The notes: generated from the letters alone by a model not told the origin. A stretch of 64,000 nt of DNA from Acidobacteriota bacterium (GCA_021838785.1 JAKCCV010000019.1:1-64000); one strand, 5' to 3'; numbered from the stretch's first letter, positions 19,733 to 28,725 are shown. A program made the numbers and translations.

Positions 19733-21499
19733 ATGAGTTCTAAGGGAAAATCAAAAAGGAGTGCCAAGTCACGGCGCGATTTTTTGAAGACGGTGAGCTT
19801 GGCTGGGCTTGCGAGCTACGGCCTGTCAGGGAAGATTGTTACTCTGCGCGGCGCCGCCGCCCCAGTCCCGGTGCCACCCAATGGTTTGCCGGTTTTTCAA
19901 GTAGTGCCCAGCACACGCACGGGCATTAACTTTATTCATATCAACGCGCGTTCCCCGGAATACTATTTGCCAGAAACGCTGGGCGGCGGGGGCGGTTTCA
20001 TAGACTACGACAACGACGGTTGGATGGACATCTATTTCGTCAACAGCGGCAAATGCGACTTTTATGACCCCCATCCTCCATTGCGCAACGCGCTCTACCA
20101 CAACAATCGCGACGGCACGTTCACGGACGTCACCGAGAAGGCGGGGGTCCAAGGTGGCGGCTTTGGCATGGGCGCGGCGGTGGGTGATTATGACGGTGAC
20201 GGTTGGCCCGACCTTTTCGTCACCCAATATGAACGCTGCATTCTTTACCATAATAACGGGAACGGCACGTTTACCGATGTCACCGAAAAAGCGGGGGTGA
20301 GCGCTCCCGGATGGAGTGCCAGCGCTGTCTGGTTTGATTACGATAATGACGGCCGCCTGGACCTTTTTGTTTGCCGGTCAGTGGATTTTCACAAATCCAA
20401 CAACAAATTTTGCGGAAACCTTGAAACCGGTGAGCGCTATTACTGTATTCCCAGCGTCTATAATCCCATGCCCAGCTATCTGTTCCACAACAACGGCGAT
20501 GGCACCTTCACGGATGTCAGCAAGGAATCCGGCATTGCGTCCTCGCTCGGCATCGCCTGGGGCGTGGTGGCGACCGATATCAATAACGACGGTTTTATGG
20601 ACCTCTTCGTGGCCAATGACACGGTGGCCAATTTCCTGTTTGCCAATCAAGGCAACGGGAAATTCAAAGAGATTGGCTTGCAATCCGGGGTCGGCTATAG
20701 CGCCGACGGCCGAGCGCGCTCCGGTATGGGCGTGGACTCAGCCGATTACGACCAGGACGGTTGGATGGATTTGTTCTTGACGGACGTGGATGAGGAAATG
20801 TTTTCCCTCTACCACAATAATCACGACGAGACTTTTAATGACGAATCCATGTCCAACGGCATTGGCATGACGGTGCGGTTTATGAGCGGCTGGGGGGTGA
20901 AGTTTTTGGACTACGATAACGACGGCAACGTGGATATTTTCATCGTCTCGGGCCATCCCGACAACAAAGTTTCGCAACGCTATAAGATGGTGCGCTACCG
21001 GGAAAATCCGCTCCTGTGGCGCAACCTGGACACCGGAAATTACCGGCACACCTATGCCGACGTCAGTGATCAGAGCGGGCCTGTATTTCGCGAGCGTTTC
21101 GCTGGGCGAGGCCTTGCCATCGGCGATTTCAATAATGACGGTGGCGTGGACGTGCTGATGATTCTTAACCAGGGAGCGCCGGTCTTGCTACGCAACAATG
21201 TTGGCAAGCTCAACCACTGGCTGGGGGTTTTGCTGAAAGGCAAGACCGCCAACCCGGACGCCGTCGGTGCCACCATCACCTGGCAGGCCGGAGACTTGAA
21301 CCGGCACGTCTATAAGGTCGCGGGCGGCGGTTACTTATCTTGCCACGACCCTCGATTGGTCTTGGGCATCGGCCCGCGGACCAAAATGGATTGGATTGAA
21401 GTTAAATGGCCCGCCCCGAGCTCCAGGGTGGATCGCTTTACAAGCCTTCCCATTGACCGCTACATTACGATTGTCGAGGGCGAAGGAATCAAGACCTAG
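19733..21499 (+). CDS. CRTAC1-type protein: FG-GAP/VCBS repeats with ASPIC/UnbV domain, Tat signal
   Basis: A 588-residue exported protein. The N-terminus has a twin-arginine signal ([13 protein letters not shown], about 13-26). The body is a beta propeller of FG-GAP/VCBS repeats, each with a calcium-binding DxDxDG-like loop: [67 protein letters not shown] and [11 protein letters not shown]. The C-terminal 90 residues are the ASPIC/UnbV domain (ending [12 protein letters not shown] and a short strand). Related proteins are abundant in Acidobacteria and Planctomycetes, often beside TPR proteins as here. Surface binding or a structural role is usual for the fold; no enzymatic activity is visible. 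Confidence 0.92.
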   Translation: MSSKGKSKRSAKSRRDFLKTVSLAGLASYGLSGKIVTLRGAAAPVPVPPNGLPVFQVVPSTRTGINFIHINARSPEYYLPETLGGGGGFIDYDNDGWMDIYFVNSGKCDFYDPHPPLRNALYHNNRDGTFTDVTEKAGVQGGGFGMGAAVGDYDGDGWPDLFVTQYERCILYHNNGNGTFTDVTEKAGVSAPGWSASAVWFDYDNDGRLDLFVCRSVDFHKSNNKFCGNLETGERYYCIPSVYNPMPSYLFHNNGDGTFTDVSKESGIASSLGIAWGVVATDINNDGFMDLFVANDTVANFLFANQGNGKFKEIGLQSGVGYSADGRARSGMGVDSADYDQDGWMDLFLTDVDEEMFSLYHNNHDETFNDESMSNGIGMTVRFMSGWGVKFLDYDNDGNVDIFIVSGHPDNKVSQRYKMVRYRENPLLWRNLDTGNYRHTYADVSDQSGPVFRERFAGRGLAIGDFNNDGGVDVLMILNQGAPVLLRNNVGKLNHWLGVLLKGKTANPDAVGATITWQAGDLNRHVYKVAGGGYLSCHDPRLVLGIGPRTKMDWIEVKWPAPSSRVDRFTSLPIDRYITIVEGEGIKT

Positions 21500-21822
21500 C
21501 TCCGGCCCCACTCCTCGGTGAAAAATGGCCGACGCGCGCCCCGTGCTCGCGTGCAAAATCCTCGTCGCCGAAGGGATGCAGATTATGGATTTGTCCGATG
21601 AGCTGAAGTGGACGCTCGCTGGCATGCTTCGCGGCGGCGGCCCCGACCCCGCCACTGAGCCCTCGCCCGGCGAGCTCGAGGAATTTTAGCCGCGATCCAT
21701 AAACCGCCCCGGCGCAACGCTGCCCGTAGCTCGGTCGGATGCTTTTGCGGTCCGCGGCCCTTCGGTGAGCGTCCAGGGCAGACCGCGCATCCCGCAGCGC
21801 GGGAGGGTCTTCGCCGCCCGCG
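21500..21822. other. Convergent intergenic region, no supported gene
   Basis: This lies between the ASPIC/UnbV gene (+) and the last BMC pentamer gene (-). A 54-codon plus-strand frame at 21525-21689 and a longer minus-strand frame are open, but neither resembles a known protein. A small GC hairpin is visible near 21795, without a T tract. This is where aldehyde dehydrogenase or phosphotransacylase genes might be expected next to a microcompartment locus; none is present. Confidence 0.4.
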
Positions 21823-22095
21823 TTACTCATCCACGTTCACCGAATCAATGACCCCAAGAACGGCCATGTCAATCGGCGATTGCGGCCGCTCGACGGCGGT
21901 CATCGCGCTCCAGCCTTCGGTCACAACCAGCACGCGATCGCCCACGCCCGCGTCCACGGCATCGAGCGCCAAGAGCGCCTCGCCCCGCTCCGTGCCGTCC
22001 AGGTTGAGCGGCTGAACCATGAGGATCTTCCGCCCTTCATGGCTCGGCGCCTTCTGCGTCGCAACAATATCGCCAATCACTCGGCCGATGAGCAT
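21823..22095 (-). CDS. Microcompartment pentameric vertex protein (BMC-P, EutN/CcmL family), copy 3
   Basis: A 90-residue single-domain EutN/CcmL protein. It starts MLIGRVIGDIVATQK, continues with the conserved LMVQPLNLDG strand and the ALDAVDAGVGDRVLVVTEG core, and ends IDMAVLGVIDSVNV. Such proteins form pentamers that cap the vertices of a protein shell. It is the last gene of the minus-strand microcompartment series; its start lies inside, or 4 bases after, the preceding DUF2283 frame, depending on how that gene is read. Three different pentamer proteins in one locus is typical of PVM-like shells. Confidence 0.93.
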   Translation of the reverse strand: MLIGRVIGDIVATQKAPSHEGRKILMVQPLNLDGTERGEALLALDAVDAGVGDRVLVVTEGWSAMTAVERPQSPIDMAVLGVIDSVNVDE

Positions 22096-22280
22096 GTTAT
22101 CAATTGTAAATCACGAAATCGGGGAGCTCCTGAGCAGGCACGCTCGTCAAACCGCACGATCCCGCCGTCGAACCCGAAGTCCGCAATGACGCCGGGGCGG
22201 ACTTCGTCGCTTTCCTTGATGCGCTCGTCGCGAAGGGTGATCGTCATTGTATCGGTTTGCCGATCGTAGGTTACTTTCAT
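22077..22280 (-). CDS. DUF2283 family protein, possibly frameshifted at its C-terminus
   Basis: A small (67-residue) protein whose first 40 residues match DUF2283: MKVTYDRQTDTMTITL, then ESDEVRPGVIADFGFDGGIV. The start at 22280 has a GGGGGG ribosome binding site. After GGIVRFD the frame no longer looks like the family; a one-base shift near 22155-22160 would give ...QELPDFVIYN and stop at 22100, four bases before the next BMC-P gene. I infer a small frame defect, real or from sequencing. DUF2283 has no known function, and its place between two pentamer genes of a microcompartment is unusual. Confidence 0.6.
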   Translation of the reverse strand: MKVTYDRQTDTMTITLRDERIKESDEVRPGVIADFGFDGGIVRFDERACSGAPRFRDLQLITCSSAE

Positions 22281-22308
22281 TGCGCGCCCCCCTTCGTATA
22301 TTTTTCTA

Positions 22309-22587
22309 TCATGGTTCATGATTGCCGACGTTGACGCGATCCACAATCGCCACGATGCTGGTTTCCGTCGGCACTTCGCCCGGTAGCCAAGGGAAGCTGG
22401 CTTCGCGGCCGCGGCAGCAATAGACGGTTTCGCCGGCGCCCGCGCCGACGCTATCGAGCGCCAGCAGCTTTTCGCCTCGCGCCTCGCCGTTTTGGTTGAC
22501 GGGCTGGACGATCAAAATTTTCTTTCCCGCAAGCGCGGGATCCTTGATCGTTGCCACCACGTTGCCGACCACTTTGGCCAGGAACAT
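22309..22587 (-). CDS. Microcompartment pentameric vertex protein (BMC-P, EutN/CcmL family), copy 2
   Basis: A 92-residue EutN/CcmL protein: MFLAKVVGNVVATIKD at the N-terminus, the ILIVQPVNQNGEARG segment, the LALDSVGAGAGETVYCC core and the closing TSIVAIVDRVNV. It differs from its two paralogues by an insert around residues 60-75 (REASFPWLPGE) that would lie on the exposed face of the pentamer, where partner or cargo contacts may differ. It sits between the other BMC-P gene and the DUF2283 gene on the same strand. Confidence 0.93.
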   Translation of the reverse strand: MFLAKVVGNVVATIKDPALAGKKILIVQPVNQNGEARGEKLLALDSVGAGAGETVYCCRGREASFPWLPGEVPTETSIVAIVDRVNVGNHEP

Positions 22588-22770
22588 ACGGCCTATCTCC
22601 CCGCTACCTCAGTTCACCGTCTCGGTAACTGCCGTCGCGTCGCTCGGAGCCTGCGCTGATGGAGCAACGAAGTGGCGCAAACTTCGACGTCATGTACCCC
22701 GTCCTGAAATGTCCGCCTGATGGTTTGCTGCTCGGCCGCTGCGGTGACTTCGCCCCACGCCGGTGGGGAC

Positions 22771-23076
22771 TCAGCCCCTCGGCGAGTCGAGTTTCACCGT
22801 GTCCACGATGCCAACAATGGCTGTATCCACGGGCGTATCTTTGCAGCCGCTGGCCATGCGGGCGGAACTTCCTTGCACGATGATCACGGTTTCTCGATAG
22901 CCCGCGTCCACTGTATCTACAGCTACCAGGTAGGAAGCTCGGCCCGCCTTCGCCTCGCGTTTTCCGCTTTCGACCTCCTCTGGCGTGAGGGGGGCGACGA
23001 CCAACAATTTTTTCCCTTCCAGCCGCGCGTCCTTTCGCGTGGCGACCACGGTCCCGATGACTCGGGCTAATTGCAT
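22771..23076 (-). CDS. Microcompartment pentameric vertex protein (BMC-P, EutN/CcmL family), copy 1
   Basis: Starting at the ATG at 23076 it has 101 residues: MQLARVIGTVVATRKDARL, then LLVVAPLTPEE, the YLVAVDTVDAGYRETVII core and IVGIVDTVKLD. An in-frame codon at 23166 would add an unrelated Arg-rich leader, so I reject it. Compared with copies 2 and 3 it carries a longer loop (EVESGKREAKAGRA, about 36-49). About 180 bases without a gene separate it from copy 2. Function: vertex cap of a bacterial microcompartment shell, inferred from the family. Confidence 0.93.
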   Translation of the reverse strand: MQLARVIGTVVATRKDARLEGKKLLVVAPLTPEEVESGKREAKAGRASYLVAVDTVDAGYRETVIIVQGSSARMASGCKDTPVDTAIVGIVDTVKLDSPRG

Positions 23077-23214
23077 AGATTCACCCGGTTTGGCACGGGG
23101 CGGCTCAGCATCGGCGGGCCTTCGTCGCCGCGTTGTTTGAACTCGGCGGCAGGCCTGTGTTGCCATCGTCTGCCGAGAACCGCCGGCTCCAGAACGACCT
23201 CAAACCCCTGACTT

Positions 23215-23508
23215 CTACTCGGCCGCCGAATCGGCTTTACCAATAGGCAGCGTGCCCTCCAGGCTCGGATGGGGCCGCGGAATGACGTGCACTGCCACCA
23301 GCTCACCCACTCGCCGTGCCGCCGCAGCTCCGGCGTCGGTGGCCGCTTTGACCGCGGCTACGTCGCCTCGCACCAGCGCCGTAACGTATCCCGAACCGAT
23401 TTTTTCCCATCCCACCAGCGTGACCTTGGCGGCTTTGACCATCGCGTCCGATGCCTCAATCATCGCCACCAAGCCGCGAGTTTCGATCATCCCTAACGCT
23501 TCACCCAT
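23215..23508 (-). CDS. Microcompartment hexameric shell protein (BMC-H)
   Basis: A 97-residue single BMC-domain protein of the PduA/CcmK type. It begins [22 protein letters not shown] and carries [25 protein letters not shown], the canonical core, with the pore-lining loop at KIGSG (about 36-40). After the BMC domain comes a short Pro-rich tail. Hexamers of such proteins tile the flat facets of the shell, with the pore passing small metabolites. It is the only BMC-H gene in the window and there is no BMC-T gene. It lies directly after the class II aldolase gene on the same strand, which points to a shell built around aldolase chemistry. Confidence 0.95.
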   Translation of the reverse strand: MGEALGMIETRGLVAMIEASDAMVKAAKVTLVGWEKIGSGYVTALVRGDVAAVKAATDAGAAAARRVGELVAVHVIPRPHPSLEGTLPIGKADSAAE

Positions 23509-23574
23509 TCCGTGCCTCCCTTTCGAAATGCCAAATGACGGCTCCTGCCTTCGCCTTACACGCTAGGTCCAAGG

Positions 23575-24393
23575 CTAATCCTTGATTTTGCGGGCAGCTT
23601 CCGCAACCAGGGTCGCTAATTCCTGTGTGCTCACACGGAATCTCTCAGGTTCCGTGGGTGGCGAACCGGCCACGGGGCAGCTCTCGGAGCGAGCCAGATT
23701 GCGGGCGCTTGCGCCAAAATATTTCTGCCGTGCCGCCACGAGTTTATCCACATCGCTTTCGGAGAGCAAGACCTGCCGTCCCAACAGTTCGGTCACCAAG
23801 GAAATCTTGGCAAAGTGCTCCACCGTTTCCATGCGGAAGTACGCTTGCATCAAATCCGCGCCGCAGGTGACCACGCCATGATTGGCCATCAGGATGGCGT
23901 CATAAGAGCTCACCAGGGGCGCGAGGGCTTCGGTCAGCTCCGGCGTGCCCGGCGTTCCGTAAGCCGCCAGCGGAATGCATCCGAGGGAGAGCACCACCTC
24001 CGAGATCAGCGCCTTGTTGAGCGACAAGCCCGCCGCCGCGTAGCCGGTGGCCGTCGGCGGATGGGCATGCACCACCGCCTGGACGTCCGGCCGCCGCCGA
24101 TAGATGAGCAGATGCATGGCAATTTCGCTGGTGACGTTGCGCCGCCCGGAAATTTTTCTGCCCTCCTCATCCACCACCACCAAGTCGTCAATCGCCATCA
24201 TGCCTTTGCTGATCGTTGTGGGGGTGGAAAGAATGCGGTGGTTGTCGAGCCGCGCTGAAATGTTGCCGTCGTAGGCCGCCACGAATCCGAGGCGATGAAT
24301 CCACCGCCCGATTTCCACGATCTGTTCTCGCAATTGGTCTTCTGTGTGGATCATTGCACTGACGTGAGCGGTCGGCCGCACCATCAACCGCAT
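23575..24393 (-). CDS. Class II aldolase (L-fuculose/rhamnulose-phosphate aldolase type), probable microcompartment cargo
   Basis: A 272-residue class II aldolase/adducin-family protein. Residues about 14-220 form the catalytic domain. The zinc-binding HAHPP motif is near 109-113, another metal His lies in MANHGVV (about 170), and the phosphate-binding GNIS segment near 43. These enzymes split fuculose-1-phosphate or rhamnulose-1-phosphate into DHAP and lactaldehyde. After a Pro/Ser-rich linker (about 230-252) the last 18 or so residues form an amphipathic helix, the usual look of an encapsulation peptide. Codons at 24393 and 24354 are both possible starts; the first has GAGG upstream. It is followed by the shell genes, so I infer a PVM-like lactaldehyde-handling compartment. 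Confidence 0.88.
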   Translation of the reverse strand: MRLMVRPTAHVSAMIHTEDQLREQIVEIGRWIHRLGFVAAYDGNISARLDNHRILSTPTTISKGMMAIDDLVVVDEEGRKISGRRNVTSEIAMHLLIYRRRPDVQAVVHAHPPTATGYAAAGLSLNKALISEVVLSLGCIPLAAYGTPGTPELTEALAPLVSSYDAILMANHGVVTCGADLMQAYFRMETVEHFAKISLVTELLGRQVLLSESDVDKLVAARQKYFGASARNLARSESCPVAGSPPTEPERFRVSTQELATLVAEAARKIKD

Positions 24394-24507
24394 GGCGCCT
24401 CAAACCGAATCGCACCTCACGTTACTGGAGGCCAATCCGTTTGTCAAGCTAGGCGAATCCCCGCGGCTGCCGCGGGTTGGGCCCGGAAAGGCACTCCGCG
24501 GCGATGC

Positions 24508-25134
24508 TCACGGGGCCTTCAAAATCACGACTTCGCGTCGGCCGGAGCGGGTTAAAAACGTCTTGGCGCTCGTGCCCGACGCGAGCTGTTCCACCTCTCG
24601 ATTACTCACGGCGGGATAAGGAAAGTTGCGTTGGCCGTGGCCGCCCATGCTGAGCGTTTGAAGGGTTTCAAACCACCAATAGGTATCCACGCCTGCCGCG
24701 AGCGAAGGTTCGCGGAGCAAGCAAAAAAATACGCCGCCTGGCTGGAGCAGACCGAAAAGCTTCTCCACGAGTTTGCCTCGAGACTCTCGCGGCAGCAAAT
24801 CGAGCAAGTGCCAGGCACAGATCACCGTCAAGGAGGCCGGCGGAATGCGAGGCAACCGCTCCATGAAAGCTTGCGGATCAAAAACCAGTTTTTTCCCTTC
24901 AGGCTTCCAAAGCGCGGGATCGCCTCGTTGCAAAGGCGCAATGGCGTCAGCCACATAAAGCTTGGCGCGGCGTTGGAGCAGGACGCGAACCGTGGAGGCG
25001 GACACCGGGCCACAATCAAGGAAGCGCGGGCGCGGTGTGTCGCGGAGGTACTTCCAAAGCCATTCCAAAGCAGGGCTTGCCGTCGTCGGCGTGGCGGCAG
25101 GTTTTCGGGTTGTCTCCGCCTTCGATGGAGACAT
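24508..25134 (-). CDS. SAM-dependent methyltransferase-like protein
   Basis: A 208-residue protein with a weak class I methyltransferase pattern: a FLDCGPVSAS segment in place of motif I, an acidic residue after the second strand (LYVADAIAP), a hydrophobic strand LTVICAWHLLDLLP as motif IV, and GLLQPGGVFFCLL as the later strand. The glycine-rich motif I is degenerate, so SAM binding is uncertain. It lies between the bactofilin gene upstream and the aldolase gene downstream on the same strand. Nothing links it clearly to either, and its substrate is unknown. Confidence 0.65.
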   Translation of the reverse strand: MSPSKAETTRKPAATPTTASPALEWLWKYLRDTPRPRFLDCGPVSASTVRVLLQRRAKLYVADAIAPLQRGDPALWKPEGKKLVFDPQAFMERLPRIPPASLTVICAWHLLDLLPRESRGKLVEKLFGLLQPGGVFFCLLREPSLAAGVDTYWWFETLQTLSMGGHGQRNFPYPAVSNREVEQLASGTSAKTFLTRSGRREVVILKAP

Positions 25135-25246
25135 GAGGTGACGCTTGGATCAAGCAAGCTCGCCTTTTGGCGAGAGGAAAGTTCTCCCTGGAGTTTGGCG
25201 GGCGGGTGAGCTCGGTCGCCGGCGACCCTCACGGGGGCAAGCGCCG

Positions 25247-25756
25247 TCAGTCGTTATCGTAGGCACTTGCAGCCGTGGTGATCCGCGACTCTTCTCCCTT
25301 GCCTTCGCGGAGGATGTCAATGCTGCCCTTAAAGTACGCGCCTTCCTCAATCGAAACGCTCGCCGCGGTCAAGTCGCCTATTACGTTCCCGCTCCTGCGC
25401 ACTTCAATCTTTTCCCGCGCGTTCACATTTCCGTTGACGGAGCCCAGAATCACGACCTGCCGGGCGTGAATCTCTGCTTTCACCTTGCCGTTGGCTCCGA
25501 CTGTTAGACAATGATCCTGAAGGTTGACCGTGCCCTCGAATTGCCCCTCGATCAACAAATCCTCGTTGGCCGAGAGTTCGCCTTTGAGCACGATGGACCG
25601 CCCAATCACCGCCTGCACCGGCGAGGCTGAGCTGGAAGTTGGTTCTCTGCGGATGGTTTCGGGCATGGGAGTTTCCACCTTTGTTATAAGAGGAGGAGTT
25701 ACCGGGGTGGGTCGGGGATTAGGTAAGTCGGATTGGGGCTTCTTTTCCCACCACAT
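25247..25756 (-). CDS. Bactofilin family cytoskeletal protein
   Basis: A 169-residue bactofilin starting at 25756 with a good GGGAGGAT ribosome binding site. A Pro/Thr-rich flexible N-terminus (about 1-50) precedes the right-handed beta-helix core (about 55-150) of short hydrophobic repeats: VLKGELSANEDLLIEGQFEG, then TVGANGKVKAEI, VVILGSVNGNV and VIGDLTAASV. Bactofilins polymerise without nucleotides at the inner membrane and serve as scaffolds for cell shape, stalk or wall enzymes. Here it sits downstream of a coiled-coil exported protein and a PEGA-domain kinase, suggesting a cell-envelope role. No M23 peptidase gene, a common partner, is adjacent. Confidence 0.9.
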   Translation of the reverse strand: MWWEKKPQSDLPNPRPTPVTPPLITKVETPMPETIRREPTSSSASPVQAVIGRSIVLKGELSANEDLLIEGQFEGTVNLQDHCLTVGANGKVKAEIHARQVVILGSVNGNVNAREKIEVRRSGNVIGDLTAASVSIEEGAYFKGSIDILREGKGEESRITTAASAYDND

Positions 25757-25980
25757 GGCATCCTCCCGCCCCCTCCGGCAGCAGCGGAGGACGGCTGGCC
25801 ACCCACCGCTGCCCAAAACGAGAACCAGAATCTTACCGCGCCTTCATGGCCAGCGCAACCCCTTAATGGCTCAGGCTGGGCCACCCTGCGAGAAGCGGTC
25901 AAATGCCCTTATAGCTTCCTTCTCCCGAGCTGGCTGGGACGTCCGTCGGGTTTGCCATACCGTAACTTCCGTGGCGGATT

Positions 25981-26688
25981 TCACTCCGGGCGCACAATAT
26001 CAGAAAATCGCGGCTTCGATCCGGAGACTGATTTCACGTTGGCGTCGCCGGCATCCAACACTTGCGTGACCTCTAAAACGCCGACCGGGGTGGTAGGGTC
26101 GCTGGCTCGATACAAGTCCAGCCGGGAGCCTTTTTGGAGTCCTGCCGACGACCCCAGGTCAATGGTGATCGTGTCGCCGGAGACGACGGTCACGTAGCCC
26201 TGCACGGGAGCCGCCGCGGCAGAGCTTGCCGAGCTTGCGCCGGCCGCGCCGGACGATGGCGTGGCCGAACTGGAGGAAGCAGAAGCTTGTTGCGCCGCCT
26301 GCAATTGCGCCACCGCCTTTTGTAGGCTAGCGAACGAGGCTTGCTCTCCAGAACTCACGCGGGAGAGCGCCGAACTGACGTTTGCGAATCCTTCCACCTG
26401 GCCCAGTTGCATCGTCAGCAAGGATTGCTTCAGCCCTTGGAGGCGCTGCCGTTCGCTTACGAGTGCCGTCTGGAGCGCTGTCTGCTGCTGCTGCAAGGCT
26501 ACCACCGCCTTCTGCAGGCCAACCAATTGGGCGGACAACGCTTTAAGTCGGGTTTCTAGTGATGAGAATTCCTCATCAAAGTAGGCCTTCTTCTGCTTGC
26601 TCAGCTTGCCGCTTCGGATCAGCGCGCCCCAACCGGGCGCGGCAGTGAACGTCAACAGGACCATCGCCACCATCATGCGGTTTTTCAT
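25981..26688 (-). CDS. Exported coiled-coil protein of unknown function
   Basis: A 235-residue protein with a signal peptide (residues 1-21, ending PGWGA). A long coiled coil follows over about 35-135, rich in Leu, Gln, Ala and Lys heptads (SSLETRLKALSAQLVGLQK and onward), then an Ala/Ser-rich linker (about 136-165). The C-terminal domain of about 70 residues has strands GYVTVVSGDTITIDLGS and LDLYRASD, reminiscent of a small beta-barrel fold. It likely resides in the periplasm. It is adjacent to the PEGA kinase gene (45 bases) and ahead of the bactofilin gene. I do not recognise the family. Confidence 0.75.
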   Translation of the reverse strand: MKNRMMVAMVLLTFTAAPGWGALIRSGKLSKQKKAYFDEEFSSLETRLKALSAQLVGLQKAVVALQQQQTALQTALVSERQRLQGLKQSLLTMQLGQVEGFANVSSALSRVSSGEQASFASLQKAVAQLQAAQQASASSSSATPSSGAAGASSASSAAAAPVQGYVTVVSGDTITIDLGSSAGLQKGSRLDLYRASDPTTPVGVLEVTQVLDAGDANVKSVSGSKPRFSDIVRPE

Positions 26689-26733
26689 AGTCTCCCTCCG
26701 TTCGGCGGGCTTGGTTTGGCCTTGCGCTGGGCT

Positions 26734-28725
26734 CTACGGGGCCAGACCTCTCAGTAGAACCTCCACAGGAACCGATTGCCCCCGCTGGATGTCAACCTCG
26801 TCTCGAAACGGCTGGTAGCCCGCCTTCGACACGATCAAAATATGTGGCCCGACGCGCAGCGTGATGCGGGTCGGCGTCAGGCGGCCCATAGCCATCCCGT
26901 CCACGATGATCGTGGCGCCGGGCGGAATGGTTCGAATGCTCACCGTGCCGGTGGCGGCCCGCGCCCGGGTCAACGAAACCGTTTGCGTCACATAACTGCC
27001 GGAGCGGATGACAAATTCGCGCGTCGGCGAGGTGATGCGTCCTTGCCTCAGCACGTAGGTATGTCGTCCGGCCGGAAGCACCGCCCGCACCGGACTTGGT
27101 CCGTAATCTTTTCCGTCAATCCTCACGTCGGCGCCGGGCGGATTCGTCATTAGCTTGAACGCGCCCGTCGGCGTGGTAAGGCTCAAATTTAGGGTGTGGC
27201 TCTGCCCAGCAACGACGGTGATCCGGCGTGCCACACCCTCGTAACCGTCTTTAGCCACCATCACGTCGTGGCTTCCGGGCGCCAGATTGGTGAAGGTGTA
27301 TGGCGTTACCCATTCCGGCCGAGTCTGGTCGTCCAAAGTGATGCTAGCCCCGATGACGTTGCTGGTCACTCTCAGCGTTCCCACGTCGGCGGGTTTTATG
27401 GTCTCCGAAGCCCGCTCTGCGAGCCGATGAGTCCGCTCCGGTTTCATTTTCGCCGCTGGAGCAACGGCCGCGGGCGCCTGGGATGTGGGGGATTTTGCGG
27501 TCGAGCTTGCGCTGCTCGGCGAGGCGGGCGGGGGAGTGATGACGGGTGCCGCCGGCATCGTGGGCCGTGCCGACACCGCCCGCGAGGCCCGAACTGCTAC
27601 CGGGCGGGATGTTGAATGGCCCATCCCCAGCGCCGCCATCCAAGGCCGCAATTTCGGCCCCAGATAATACGCCCCCGCTCCGAAGACACAGATCAACAGC
27701 AGTGCCACGAGCACGGACAAGCTCCGCGAGGTATGACGCTCGGGGCTCGGTGCCATAACCGGCCGGGGCGTGAGAGGCACATCGAGCGGCGGTTTCGGTG
27801 GACTGGTTGGCGGCGTCTCCAACGGGGGCTTCGGCGTCCCGGCGGCGACCGCTGCGGGAACGCTTATCGGTACCGTCGCAAAGGCCGGCACGGAAGAACC
27901 CAAGGTTCGGAAGTGCCTCAGCTCTTCCATCAATTCCAGGCAATTCGCGTAGCGTTCCGCGGGGTTTTTGTTCAGCGCCTTGCTGATGATCCGCGCCACG
28001 CCGGGATGGATGGAGGCGTCGAGTTCGCGCGGTGGAACGGGATTCTCATGCACAATCCGATAGATAACCGTGGTAATGTTGTCGCCGCCGAACGGCTTCG
28101 TGCCCGTGACCACCTCGTACAGAATCACACCCAGCGAAAAGATATCGGCCCGCCCATCCACCGGCCTGCCCGTCACCTGCTCCGGCGACATATAATTCGG
28201 CGTGCCCAGAATCCCGCCTGTTTGCGTCATCCCGCCCGACATGATTTTGGCAATGCCGAAGTCGGTCACTTTGACCACTCGATTTTCCAGCACCATGATG
28301 TTAGCCGGCTTAATGTCTCGATGAATGATGTGGCGGGAATGAGCATAGTGGAGCGCGCTCGTAATCTGCTCGAACATCGGTAGGATGGAATCCATGGCGA
28401 AGATGGGTTGCTCTTCCATCAGATCATGCAGCGTCCGGCCCTCCAGAAATTCCATCGTGAGGTAAAGCACGCCTTCGTCTTCGCCAAAGTCATAGACGGT
28501 CACAATGTTGGGGTGGGCTAAAACGCCCGCGCTCTGCGCTTCGCGCTGGAATCGCGCTTTGTATTCTTGGAAGTCTTCCGGCCTCAGAGCGTCCGTCAGC
28601 ATGGTCTTGATGGCTACTTTACGGCCGATCACGGGGTCGAAACCCGCGTACACGACACCCATGGATCCCCGCCCAATTTCGTGGAGAATTTGGTAACGGC
28701 CGGCTTTGGTGAGGATTCTAGCCAC
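26734..28725 (-). CDS. Membrane serine/threonine protein kinase with PEGA repeats
   Basis: A 663-residue PknB-type kinase. The catalytic domain covers about 10-275, with the Gly loop GRGSMGVVY, Lys40 (VAIK), HRDIKPAN at 135-142, DFG at 155-157 and SPEQ at 180-183. A Pro-rich linker and one transmembrane helix (about 331-352) lead to an exported part with three PEGA-like repeats from about 445 (GTLRVTSNVIGASI, GAFKLMTNPPGADV, GTVSIRTIPPGATI). The start is GTG at 28725. Eukaryote-like kinases with extracellular sensors are common in Acidobacteria. The PEGA part probably senses or binds an envelope ligand. All key catalytic residues are present, so it should be active. Confidence 0.94.
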   Translation of the reverse strand: MARILTKAGRYQILHEIGRGSMGVVYAGFDPVIGRKVAIKTMLTDALRPEDFQEYKARFQREAQSAGVLAHPNIVTVYDFGEDEGVLYLTMEFLEGRTLHDLMEEQPIFAMDSILPMFEQITSALHYAHSRHIIHRDIKPANIMVLENRVVKVTDFGIAKIMSGGMTQTGGILGTPNYMSPEQVTGRPVDGRADIFSLGVILYEVVTGTKPFGGDNITTVIYRIVHENPVPPRELDASIHPGVARIISKALNKNPAERYANCLELMEELRHFRTLGSSVPAFATVPISVPAAVAAGTPKPPLETPPTSPPKPPLDVPLTPRPVMAPSPERHTSRSLSVLVALLLICVFGAGAYYLGPKLRPWMAALGMGHSTSRPVAVRASRAVSARPTMPAAPVITPPPASPSSASSTAKSPTSQAPAAVAPAAKMKPERTHRLAERASETIKPADVGTLRVTSNVIGASITLDDQTRPEWVTPYTFTNLAPGSHDVMVAKDGYEGVARRITVVAGQSHTLNLSLTTPTGAFKLMTNPPGADVRIDGKDYGPSPVRAVLPAGRHTYVLRQGRITSPTREFVIRSGSYVTQTVSLTRARAATGTVSIRTIPPGATIIVDGMAMGRLTPTRITLRVGPHILIVSKAGYQPFRDEVDIQRGQSVPVEVLLRGLAP

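Noticed and set aside
21525-21689. 54-codon plus-strand frame after the ASPIC/UnbV gene
   Set aside because: Short, without a clear ribosome binding site or family resemblance; not enough to call a gene.
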